Below, in pieces: positions 34,801-46,335 of a DNA stretch of 64,000 nucleotides. Positions within the stretch are counted from its first letter, which is position 1. Each line of letters starts with the position of its first letter. Source of the stretch: Lagopus muta (taxonomy: Eukaryota > Chordata > Aves > Galliformes > Phasianidae); NCBI RefSeq assembly GCF_023343835.1, contig NC_064433.1, positions 69,648,032-69,712,031 on the forward strand. The letters are read 5' to 3'. The translations under genes were made by a program, and so were the position numbers. The notes below the pieces were generated by a model. It saw only the letters and a program-made list of their open reading frames with translations, was not told the DNA's origin and searched no databases.

Positions 34801-35434
34801 AAACATAAAACACAAAAGGAAGACAAAAAATCTGAAGTAGTAATGGGGGGGGGGGGGAGGGTTAAGTGAATATTATAATACAAATAACAGCTATCCATTG
34901 AGAGCAAAAAACTCTTGGTGGGGTAAAATTTGTATTTGCAGAACTAGAAAGTTTTCAATCCTTTTGGGAAGAGCTTAGGGTTTCAGAACATAGTACTGTT
35001 TATGCAGTGTTGTGTTTGTTTGTTTTTGTTTTTAATAGACAAAGTTACTAATTCTCTACTCATACTGAATCCATAGCAAGGAACACACATATAAAGTGTA
35101 GTTCTTCCAAAGACAGGTATTACGCATTCTTGATTGTGGCATGAGAAGAGGGGTCATTGTTTTTCTATCAGTTCAACTCCCAGCTGCGTAAATAATGCCA
35201 ATAGACTGCAATAGACAGAGGAGGAAAGGTACTATTGTTTAGAAGACAGGCAGGATTGTACTTTTTACTCTGCTGCTGTAATACAGCACTCTTCCCAGTT
35301 GAGGTAGAATATTCAACCTAGATGTGGCTCTGGGCAGCCTAGTATCTTTATCTTTTCCCCTCCTCTTTATGTAGTGAGGATGTATCAAGCTGTAGCCCAA
35401 TACGTAGTATGAATTTACTGCTGGTAGATGAAGA
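31853..35434. other. Intergenic, no gene seen
   Basis: 3.6 kb AT-rich sequence with a 13-base G run at 34845. No repeat family or gene recognised. Confidence 0.6.
34845..34857. repeat. Poly-G run (13)
   Basis: Thirteen consecutive G followed by AGGG; prone to slippage and sequencing error. Confidence 0.9.
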
Positions 35435-35536
35435 GCCAGTCTAGTGGTTGGTGACCTTGCACATAGCAAGGGGCTTGAAACTAGATGATCACTGTGGTCC
35501 TTTTCAATCCAGACCATTCTATGATTCTGTGATTCC
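35435..35536 (+). mobile_element. CR1 LINE 3' end
   Basis: CTAGATGATCACTGTGGTCC to the terminal ATTCTATGATTCTGTGATTC. Confidence 0.85.
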
Positions 35537-37898
35537 AGACTACTTTGGAATACGAAGAACATATCTAAAACTCAGTGGATTCCTTCCTCAGCAATAGTAT
35601 GGAAGCAGTATCGTTGTTACTACGTGAGGCAGCCATGCAGCAGATGCTACACAACTTGTCATTTAGAAAGGCAGAATTTTCTTTTGCTATCTTCCATCTT
35701 ATGAAATGATGTTTACTCTGACTTAATGACAGAATCAAAGATCTGGTTGCTTATATTCAGTTACAACAGTAAATATAGTAGACCTGTCACATACAAAAGT
35801 GTATGATTGCTCATGTCACATTCCAGTTCACATATCTGCTCCCAGTAATTAGAAACTAATAAACTTTCACACAGCGTGATGCCGTATCTGCTTAGCATCA
35901 AAGCTGCCAGAATTAACTAAACATCAGTCTGCAGTGCAATTTTTCTGAGAATCTTTGAGGGAACTGCATAGTGCAGTTTACAATGCCAGTTACTAAGTGG
36001 ATTGCTAATGTTTGTGGTTGTTTTTTTTTTGTAAAATTATCTGCAAAATAATGATGAATAGTGCTTGCTTCATACACACTTTTGTCTCAACTTTGGAGTC
36101 TGAAGAAGTTTTAGCTGTTAGCTTGGCTTCAGCCAAGGCTGAGAAATTGGTATGTTATCTCTCTCACCCAGTACCTCTCATATCAAAATTCTCTGCCATC
36201 TAATTAAGTAGCAAACTTAGATCAGAGATGGTCTTTCTTTATCCAAGTACTTGTCATCACAGGCCTTAATGGAAGTTAATTATGTTTTTGGATATTCATG
36301 TGTCTGCTGAATCTGACCCAGGTAGCAAAAATAACTAGGGAATGTACAAGAGATAGAAGTGTGACTGCATGAGGAAGGGAGGGGGAAAAAAGTATATTAC
36401 ACAATCCATTTTTTCCTGCATATTTTTTCTCTCCTCTCCTCTCCTCTCCTCTCCTCTCCTCTCCTCTCCTCTCCTCTCCTCTCCTCTCCTCTCCTCTCCT
36501 CTCCTCTCCTCTCCTCTCCTCTCCTCTCCTCTCCTCTCCTCTCCTCTGTGTTCTTTTTTATAAGCCTTTCCTATTTGCCTTGTAAGACATGTTGCTTACA
36601 AGAATTTACCAGCCTAGACAGAAATCAAGCAGGAGCTAAATGCAAAATGTAATTGTTCAAATTCAGTTGGAGTCAAATAGAATAAGTGTGAACAAATGTC
36701 AGGCAAGAAATTCTAATATGCCAAGGTAAAAACTGTTTAACTGATTTGCATATTTGACAATGTACTGCATACACAATGCTGGCACATTGTCACTTTTCAC
36801 TAGTTCCCTAAAATGTAACATAACATTAGTGATTCCCAAGGAAGCAGCATGTCACAGTGGGAAGTATCTGCCATCATTTGCCAAGGCAATTCATGATCGG
36901 TTACCCCTAATTAGGTTTTTATAGCTGACTTTTCTATTGCCTTGGGAATAGTAGTTACCTGATATTGAAAAGCAGTACTCATACTTGGAGTTACAGTGTT
37001 CTTATGGAGAAAGGAGGGATTTTTAATGAGATTCTGAACTTCCAAGGAAATCTTGAGAAGATTCTTCTCTTTTGGAAATGTCTTGAATCTCACAATGGGC
37101 ACTGAAGAGACAGGTAAATTATATTTTGAACTAACACAGAAGATAAGCCTGCCGATATGATAGGATGTAGGGTACTGAATGTCTACTTTTCCATGCAAAC
37201 AAATCAAACTCACAGCACCTTTCAGTCTAAAGTGATTGCAGTACATTGGAAATGTACCTAATACCCCGCTCCCAACTTGTTTTCTCTGTAGTTGTGTATA
37301 ATTATAACATCTGTTATATTACAATCACTGAAGGGCAAAAAATGATCCACTCACATGCACAACGTCTATTGCAAAAGACCCAGCAATTGCCCCTAAAATA
37401 TTCTGATTTTCATTTTGTTGCTATAGTTACCTCTTTTGTCTGTGCTGAAGCATACAGTAAGAATGCTGTAATTGTAACATGCTCCCTGCTGTCTTAAGTA
37501 GTTTTCACAGCACTGTTTTCAGAGTGTTTGTGAAGTATACCATATGGTTTCCACACTTGAAAGCTGGCCGGACCCTGGTTGTTACCAAAAAATGTGAGCA
37601 ACATATCTTCACAAACTCACGTTCTTTACTCCATACCTCATAGTTGCATTAAGGGGTAAAGAAGTTTGGCAAAAAATAAACCCCCTCCTGTTCCAGCTTG
37701 TCCTCAGTTATCAGAGGGGCTGGGGGTGGCTGGGGTTAGACTCTGAGTGATACCCAATTTGTTGCTGCAAGTCTGATTGCATTTGAATGAAGTATCATGG
37801 CTACTCTAAAAGGAGTTTGGCTGTGCTTGAGAACCCTCAAGGCTAGATTAATGAAGAGTGCTGTTTATTGAAGCAACAGAATGCAGATTATTTTCATA
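35537..37898. other. Intergenic, no gene seen
   Basis: Contains the pentanucleotide satellite at 36429-36547; otherwise unassigned. Confidence 0.6.
36429..36547. repeat. (TCTCC)n pentanucleotide tract, about 24 units
   Basis: 119 bp of uninterrupted CTCTC units, pure pyrimidine on the plus strand. It can adopt triplex (H-DNA) structures and is likely highly polymorphic. The open frame across it is an artefact. Confidence 0.97.
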
Positions 37899-38010
37899 AA
37901 ATCATAGAATTGTTTGAATTAGTAGGGACCTTTAAATGTGATCTAATCCAGCTCCCCTGCAATGAACAGGGACCTCTACAGCTAGATCAAGTTGCTCAGA
38001 GCTCTTGTAT
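37899..38010 (-). mobile_element. CR1 LINE 3' end
   Basis: AAATCATAGAATTGTTTGAA, then TAGGGACCTTTAAATGTGAT and CTAGATCAAGTTGCTCAGAG: a reverse-oriented CR1. Confidence 0.85.
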
Positions 38011-40064
38011 TGCCAGTGATAATATACTGTCTGCAGGGCATGTGCATGTACGAAGAATGTGAATAATACAGATGAACAGGAACACATTAAACTATGGAAT
38101 AACTCAACAGAGGTTTCTATATTTCCCTGGGATGCACTCAGTATGAGTGTGCAAATCTTACCTACTAGGTGCCCTATTGGGGAGGAGAAGAAGATTAGCC
38201 TATCAACAGATCCCAGAAATCAGCAATATCCTCCTGACTCACCTGTGGTGTTATCTTCCCCAAATACCTCTTAAGCAATTTTTATACTATTTTCTTTCAG
38301 GTGGAGCTTGAGTGACTCCAGCCATACATATCTTTGTTGCAGTTGGTGCTGGTGGAAAATGGAAAACTGCCTACTATGGAATCTATCAGTTTCATAGTAC
38401 CACTGAGCTCCTATCCCTGCCATGTTAGCACAGGGTCTGGCCCATGATGTCTGCGCTCCATTTTGCCCTCCCTGCTGTATCTCTTGGAGTATAAACTGCC
38501 CAGGTGTTATTAACACCTATGGATGCAAGTGTGTCCTGCTTAGGGAACTGTCATGGAGCAGATTCCTTGCATATTCACCATATTCCACCTTGGAGGTTTC
38601 CTCAGAGCTGTACCTTTTCTAAAGAAGTGGCCATCTCAATCAGCCACCACCAATTACTCTACATAATCCCATCCTGTGACTGTATTCACTCAATCTTCAC
38701 AATATTTAGAAGAAATTGAGGACTGAACTCAAATGGTTCTTGGGCTGCTCGCTGTTTACGGGGGCAGGGAGGAGCACACCATCACACTCCTGCCATCGGT
38801 TCATTTTTGCAGAAAATCTGTAGTAAAGTAGCATTCATTAAAATAGAATAAAATGAAATTGATTTTTCTGCATATGTAAAGCTGCTGCCCACACCCAGGA
38901 TGCTGATCTGTGGCTGTGCAACTAGCATTAGTTCTCCTTATATACCTCTTGAATTCACTCACTAGTAAATTTCTCTGTTCAGAATTAATTTTAGAGGGAT
39001 TATGAGCCAGTGTGATGCATAAAGATTAGATGGCAGTACAGCTGGTTATGGACACTGGCTGTGGGTATCGCATTTAAAATGCTACTTAAGCTAGTACAGT
39101 TGCTTTTAAATCCCATTCAATTTGAAGGACAAAGAAGAGTCGCAATTAAATGCTGTTGGGTTTTTGTGTTTTTTTTTTTTTGTTTGTTTGTTTTTGTTTT
39201 TAAGATTTTTTTTTACTTTGCCTATGAAAAGTTCAAGCAATAGCTATGTGAACTTGTTTCCCAAACAACTTTAGCCTTCCAGATTTCTAGGTTTTCACAA
39301 TTAATCATTTATTTTTTTTTTTCCCTTCTCATGAACTAAAGAAAAAGAGTAAATAATTTAATGGTACATTTTTAGTAAAACTTGTGATTTTGGCTCACAA
39401 AATTGTGCATTAGGATGAAAGTAAAAGGCTAACAGTTTTCCAACAGGGAGGAGTAAAATAGTGGTATATAAATTTGACTGACATACATCAAATATTAGCA
39501 GCAGCTGCTTTTACAAACTAAGATATCTAATGTTAAAAACTGTATAAACAGCACGCCTATGTCCATTGCTAAAGCTGTAGCAAAACTGCTGGTGTAAACT
39601 GATGATCAGCAAAACCAAGTCTTTGCACTGGAAGACGTCGTCTTCTAATTGAGCTGGTTGTGCAAGTTTCAGAAGCAGAGAATGGCTTATTCTGCTTTGA
39701 GAATCTCTCTTAGTGCACAACAAAGTCTCTTCCCTGTTTTCTTGAACCTGAGTGGAAGTTCAGCTGCACATCTATGCAAGGAAGTCAAATGGTATAAATC
39801 ATTCTACTTCCTCGACTTGAGGGTCTGACATACAAAAGTAAAAGGTGCAACATACCTTTTCTCCCTGAACATATATGAGCAGGATTAAGTGTGTCTTGTT
39901 GAGCTGAATACTGAGCTCGGCTACAACTAGCACAACACCACTAATTTGCAGCGGATGCTGCCCATATGTCAATTTGTATTTGACAAAAGTGCTAAAATAG
40001 CAAGCAGGATTTTCTGATTTTCTGAACCATTATTATTGGAGAGTAAGAATGCAAAGTCAGTTTT
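38011..40064. other. Intergenic, no features seen
   Basis: AT-rich with poly-T near 39165-39200. No gene recognised. Confidence 0.6.
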
Positions 40065-40720
40065 ACAATGGACATTGGTCACTGGTAAAGTTTGGCAAGA
40101 GTCTGTGTCAAAGTCTACTCTACTCAACATACTCATAAATAGCTTAGAAGTGGGGGTGAATAGTGAATAGAAAAAGTTTGTGGAAAATGCTATTGAAGGA
40201 GAACTGAGAAGTCAGTAAAGAACTTATTGAAGCTGAGATGCAAGGTATTAAAATGACAGTTGAAATTCAGGGTAGAAAGATGTCAAGTGATACACACAGT
40301 GAAAACAAACGGAGTCATGTATAAAATTGAACCAGCTGTTACCACTCAAGAGCAAGATTCTGAGGTTATGATCTTTAGTTTCATGAAAGCATTGATTCAT
40401 TGCTCAATGACATTCAAAAAAATAAATCAACTGTTAGGCATTTCCAGAACTGAAAACAAAACAGAACACCATTGTACCACCCTCAGCATCTATAGTTCAG
40501 CCGTGTTTTAAATGCTGTGCAAGTTCAGATCCCTTGATCTCCAAAAGGAGGATATTAACTGGAAGAAGGTTCAAAAGAAGGCAAAAATGGTGTTGAAAAT
40601 ATGGAACAGTTTTTACCGAAGGGATGTATTAGGAGACTAAGCATTTTTAACTAGGCTGTTAATGAATGATGATAGAAATTTATATAATCCTGAGTTTCAT
40701 GGAGACTCTCTATGGGGATG
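40065..40720 (+). mobile_element. Ancient CR1/L3-like LINE relic
   Basis: Heavily mutated but ordered matches to an old CR1-family reverse transcriptase: CAACATACTCATAAATAGCT (an ILINDLE-like segment), GCTGTTACCACTCAAGAGCA (AVTTQE), GGAAGAAGGTTCAAAAGAAG (LEKVQKK). Much more diverged than the neighbouring CR1 copies, so probably older. Confidence 0.6.
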
Positions 40721-41175
40721 AGATATTCACTGTCTGCAGTCATACAAGAGCAAAGGTCCATCACGTTAAATAGACTAAGATATCTAAGCATTGCATGTGC
40801 TCAACATTTATGTGTATTTTAAGGGAGAGCAGACAAACACACTGTAGAGAAACCCACTGAAGTTTACTAAGTAGAAAAATTCTATTAAGCTCAGGAAGGA
40901 ATGTGACTTGAATATAATTGAAGGTTGAGGGACTATTAAGGGAAATTAAAGTCTGCTCTGTTGCTCTTATTACTCTTCTCTGAGAATCCAGTTACAGCTA
41001 CTGTTAGAGAAAAGATACTAGGTAAAGTGTACCTTTGGTTTGAATCCATAGATGCATTTCTTCTGCTCAGCTCCAGATGCTGAATGCTTGTGCTGGGAAT
41101 ATATGAAGCACAAACAATGTTTCTCTTTTCAAAAACAGCCAAGATAGATGATACCTAATTAGAATGATAGGCATA

Positions 41176-41880
41176 AAATCATAGACTCAGAATGGTTTTG
41201 GTTGGAAGAGACCTGTAAGGTCATCTAGTTCCAACCCCCTGCTATAGGCAGGGACACCTCCCACTAGACCAGGTTGCTCAAAGCCCCATCCATCCTGGCT
41301 TTGAACGCTTCTAGGGAGGAGCCTCACTGGGCAACCTGTTGCAGTGTCTCACCACCCTCACAGTAAAGAATTTCTTTCTAATATCTAGTCTAAATCTACC
41401 CTCTTCCAGTTTAATTTCCCCTTGTCTTGTCACTACACGGCCTTACAAAAAGTTCCCCCCCAGCTTTCCTGGAGGCTCCCTTCAGGTACTCAAATGCTGC
41501 TATAAGGTCCCCCCAGAGCCTCCTCTTCTCCAGGCTGTATAGCTCCAACTCTCTCAGCCTGTCCTTGTAGGGGAGGTGCTTTAACCCTCTGATCATATTT
41601 GTGGCCCTACTCTGGACCTGCTTCAACAGCTCCATGTCCTTCTTGTGTTGAGGGCCCCAGAACTGGATGCAGTACTCCAGGTGGGGTCTCACGAGAGCAG
41701 AGTAGAGGGGCAGAGTCACTTCCCTCGACCTGCTGGTCATGTTTCTCTTGATGCAACCCAGGATACTGTTGGCTTTCTGAGCTTTAAGTGCCTTATTGCT
41801 GGTGCATGTTGAGACTTTCATCCACCGACACTCACAAATCCTTCTCTTCTGGGCTGCTCTCAAGCCATTCTCTGCTCATC
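41176..41880 (-). mobile_element. CR1 LINE 3' part with reverse-transcriptase tail
   Basis: Begins AAATCATAGACTCAGAATGG. The minus strand keeps a 150-codon open frame (41411-41863) containing [40 protein letters not shown] and LYSLEKRRLWGDLIAAFEYL, the C-terminal end of CR1 ORF2. It is the least diverged CR1 in the window but is 5'-truncated, with further breaks beyond the open frame. Confidence 0.95.
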
Positions 41881-43857
41881 CTGTATTTATGCTTGTGCTA
41901 TTCTATGTTACTAGGCTATATAGGTATCAAAGAAGGAACTTAGAGCTGATGTCAGGGAGCCTGTCTTCCCAATGTGACTGAATTGCAATCAGGCATATAT
42001 ACTTCATTGTATCTTACATCCTTGAGAACTTGGGCATAAAATATCACACAAACAAATTAGCGAGTTATGATTCCAATAAAATTATGTTGACATCTGCACT
42101 TTAATTAACTGTTCCATTAATGTGCTATCTTGTTTATTCAAGTACAATAGTGCTCTCTGCTTTTGCTGATTCACTGAGACTCTTACAACACTTCAGAATG
42201 TGTAACCCTTGGAATATCTTTTTTTTCTAAAAAATCAACTGTTTTTCTCTGTTCAGCTAATACTCAACAAAAAATTATGTGGTTCCTTAATGAATATATT
42301 TTTTAAAACCTCAAACTAAACAGTCTAAGATCTAGAAGAATATTATTGTCCAAGATTATATTAATGCTTTCAAATATTTCTTCTGAGAATTTATGTATGA
42401 ATGAACATTCCCAGAGCATATGCATTAGATTAACAGCCAGTCCACCACAGCTACAGTGCTTTATACACAGTTCTTTAATGAATTCCAGGGATTTCAGAAG
42501 AGTATATTTTACAGTGTTAACTTCAGCTTAATGCTATTATAGCAATTAATCCTTTTTTATTCAACTTTATGAGATTTATGCAAGTTTAGGACTTTAAAGA
42601 TAACATTATTGTATTAGCATAAATCTACAAATGAAGGGATAAGTAGTCAAGAAAAATCTGGTAATTCACTGTCTATCCAGATGCTACCACACTGCTCATC
42701 ATTAGCATGCCTGAGTTCATCATTAAGTAAATCTTCTAGTTAGCACACTAGGACTCTGAATTACACCTAAGACTGTTACTGACTAATTAGAAAATGAATA
42801 TATGTATTTTATATACATACCTAGTATATCTAGCAATCCAGTACGAGATTACTGATAAAATCCAGAATTTGTTTTCTACATCAAGGTATTTTGGTTGCAG
42901 TGTATTTTAATCCTCAGTGATAATAATATTGTATGGGGCAGCACATTAGTTCTTAATGTCAGATGCATGTGCAGTATAACAATGTGAGGTGGCAGACAAC
43001 AGCTTGTTTCTTGATCTACACATCTAGTACATAATAAAGTGCAGAAAATCAAGATTTTTTTAGTTGAAATATGAGAGCATTTCTAAAGTTTTGAATGAAG
43101 GGAAAACTTGCTGAGAATTTTCCTTCCATTTCAGTATGTCCAAGAGTTGAGTCAACTCTAGAAATACAAGCAACTTAGATAATCATTTTGTTCTTTTGAT
43201 TTTTTCTTTTTCTCTTGTCTAAACAAATAATTTTGTTAGCCAGAGTTCTTGGTAGCATCTAGCAAATTTAATCTTTAGCATATTACTTCAATCGTAAGAC
43301 CATAAGACAGAGTGCAACAGTTACTCTGTATTGGCATTCATTGAGGAAGATCCTTAATGCAGTTTGTCACATTAAATGAGGGTTGTCTTGTTCAATTAAG
43401 AGCATATTTCAGGTACTTAAGCTCATGTTCAAATTCCTTGCAGCATGGAGATTTATTTCTTGAAGTAATGCATGCCACTTTTGACATAACCAGTTTCTGT
43501 TTTGCCAGCAGATTATATGTGTCTGGATCTGGGCAAATTGCCCAAAATCATCTGCTGTATTGTCCTTCTCTTATTTAAAATTTGCTCTTAGTACATCAGA
43601 GGGTTTAGCACAGGCAAATCTGTGGTAGTATGGGCAAAACATAGTACATTTATTTTTCCTGATAAATAGGAAAGACAAATTTGCTGTTTGAAAGGAGACA
43701 GAACATAATACAAAAAGTTGCATTAAAATTACTTAAGGATGTTAAAGGTTTTTAATTTCTCCCTTAGGCCAAGTAAAAGCCTGCTGGACTTTTATAGACA
43801 TGTGACAGTAACTGTGGTGAAAGGAAAGGCCATGAATTGTAGTGCAGCAGAAGTACA
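41881..43857. other. Intergenic, no features seen
   Basis: AT-rich; no gene or repeat recognised. Confidence 0.6.
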
Positions 43858-44064
43858 TAAGTCACTCTGAAAGTAATGCTTACTATTTATTTCCGTGGAA
43901 ACTACAACAGATACAAAGAGCAGAAGAACACCATTTGATAAAGCAGATTCTCAGCTACAAAATGCTGGTTTTGGAGGGAAGGTTCAACTCTACTGCCATA
44001 GCTCCAATATCCGCCTCTGACTAAAATAATAAAACAGGAGGCAGTGCTTTCAGGGCATCCCTCA
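43858..44064. mobile_element. Short Galluhop-like mariner derivative (MITE-like)
   Basis: About 207 bp with inverted ends: GTCACTCTGAAAGTAATGCT on the left and, from the right on the other strand, GGATGCCCTGAAAGCACTGC. It keeps TTTCCGTGGAAACTACAACA from one end and GGAAGGTTCAACTCTACTGC from the other, with the transposase deleted. Confidence 0.85.
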
Positions 44065-45468
44065 TATAATGAACTAAGTATAATAGAAAGAACATGAAAT
44101 TAAGAGTAAAGAGATTTTGCACATTAATAAATAGCATCCAAGAATAGCATATACATGGTTGATTATTATATGAGTACATACCAACTGCCTTTTGGTTTTC
44201 ATTTCCTCCGAAGAACAGATTATGGCTAAATTTGTCTCTGCAGTGTGAGGTATTTCACATAACTTGGATTGATTCCTGTTTCCCAGGAAGTCAAGTAGAC
44301 ATTTGCCATAGGATTCAATGGACCTAACTCTTGCCTGAATGCTGATATAGTCATTTGAGGCAAAAAAAGAAAATGCAAGAAAAAAAAGCACCATTATTGT
44401 GTCTTACTTGCAGTTAGCACCAGTGCTAATGACTAACATGAGATATGGGACAAAGGAAATAAGCCTCACATGACACTGATATTTGGAGCATGTCAGACTT
44501 CATATGTTCCATTATATTTGTTACACTGCATTGTAGAAAAAGATCTCTGTAAATGTAAAATCAATGTTTTTAATTGGCGCAAACACTACTTTCTTATTCA
44601 GTTAAATAATTAGAATGGCTAACACAAACTTTATGAAAAGCTGGTAAGAGTTTTTGGCTGAATTTAGTGGACTTCAGACAAAGCTTATGAGTAAATGTAC
44701 AAAACTGTCTTTATTGTTTGTAATTAGATGCTTTTATTTTTTACAACACTAGATTTCAAATGGACTGTGGTCTATTTTAACTCTGTGGGCAGGAAGTACT
44801 TGTGTTGATTACATTAGTAAAGTAGTTTGCTTGGTCCTTCAATCATTGAAATTAATGGCAAAATTCCTGCTGATTCCAGCAGCAAAACTGGTTTGCATCT
44901 TAACTAACCACTCCACCTACTCTCCATCCCCTCCCCAAATATCTTGTTTATTATAGATGTATTTTTAAATGATCTTTACATGTTGAACTACAGAAATAAC
45001 TCTTTCAATTTCAATTTATTTTTTAAAAGTCAAAAGTTAAGAAACAGGTTGCTTGAAATGAGAAACAAAATAATTTGATTAATGGCTTTTTTTCTCAGTT
45101 CGTGCATGAATGGAAAGGAGATGTTAATGGGATATATAGTATATTGTGAACACAGCATTTAGAAAAATCTGTATTACTGTAATTTTCCTACTTAGATCCA
45201 TATTTTGTGTTTTGCACGGTACCAGCTAAAGCTTGTTATTATCATGCATACTAAATGAAAGAGACTAGGGAAATAGGAAGTTGTCAGATCCCATATGATG
45301 AATTGTAACTTCAGGCATTTCTGTTTAAATCTCCCTGCTAACCTGTTACCAATTAGTGACATCTGGGACCAGATTTCTTTCATTTAAAGCAGAGGCTTTT
45401 AGAAGTTTTGTCTCTTAAAAAAAAAAGGCATAAAAAAGAAGATGGGAAGTGTAATAACAGAAGCAACT

Positions 45469-45492
45469 TTAAATCCAAGTCCTTGGATTTAA
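45469..45492. repeat. 11-bp palindrome with 2-nt spacer
   Basis: TTAAATCCAAG, TC, CTTGGATTTAA: a perfect inverted repeat. Confidence 0.95.
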
Positions 45493-45627
45493 TATACAAT
45501 ATCAGTATACAGTATCAGAAGCTATGTCAGAATATTTTTTAAGTATCACAGCTGAGTCCAGTGCTTTACACCATGGTGTATGAAAGGTCTGACTTTGGCT
45601 AGGATTTCTTTAAAGCCCTTTTTAACA

Positions 45628-45665
45628 TTATTTTATTTTATTTTATTTTATTTTATTTTATTTTC
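45628..45665. repeat. (ATTTT)n satellite
   Basis: About seven ATTTT units. Confidence 0.93.
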
Positions 45666-46089
45666 TACAGATATGAACTGGAATATCTTTGTAGAAACAC
45701 TAGTAAAATTTCTATCTTGCATATAGAAATTTAGAAAGAGTTTGGGTACTTACCTCCTTTCCCAAGAGTTGGAAATCCTCTTGTATTGTAAGTTGGCACA
45801 GTTCGTTTGAAACGAGTGCAGCCATAAGGATTAACACAGTTGAGAATCTTGGTGTGCATATATTCATATTGCCTTCACATTGTTGGTGCTAATACCACTT
45901 GTGCTTTTCTTCACACCATATATGATTTTTTAGACTAAGCATCTGTTGTTTTTCAATGAAATTATGGCAAGAGTGAAGGAGTCCGGAGGCAAAAACATCT
46001 AATTTGCTGAAATATATAAGTGATCTTTTATACATGAAATCTTGCTTTTGAGAGCATTAACCTCTCTTGCCTTTCAGCTGAAACACAGG

Positions 46090-46335
46090 AAGTTAAAACT
46101 TGAACAGAAGAAGTTCCATACAAACATGTAGAAGAACTTCTTTACAGTAAGGGTGACAGAGTACTGGAACAGGTTGCCCAAAGGGGTTGTGGAGTCTTCT
46201 TCTATGGAGATATTCAAGACCTGACTGCACACCTACCTGTGTGACCTATTGCAGGGTACCTGCTTTAGCTAAGGGTATGAATGTGATGATCCTTTGAGGT
46301 CCCTTCCAACCCCTGCAATTCTGTGATTCTGTGAT
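46090..46335 (+). mobile_element. CR1 LINE 3' end
   Basis: GAAGAAGTTCCATACAAACA, GAACTTCTTTACAGTAAGGG, GAACAGGTTGCCCAAAGGGG, GAGGTCCCTTCCAACCCCTG, ending ATTCTGTGATTCTGTGA: the 8-bp tandem 3' terminus typical of CR1. Confidence 0.95.

Larger units (their letters stand above)
44065..46089. other. Intergenic, no gene seen
   Basis: Contains a 24-bp palindrome (45469) and a TTTTA satellite (45628). Confidence 0.6.

Noticed and set aside
36369..36563. 64-codon open frame of SSPLL repeats
   Set aside because: Direct product of the (TCTCC)n satellite.
41411..41863. 150-codon open frame as a host gene
   Set aside because: It is the C-terminal reverse-transcriptase tail of a CR1 element.
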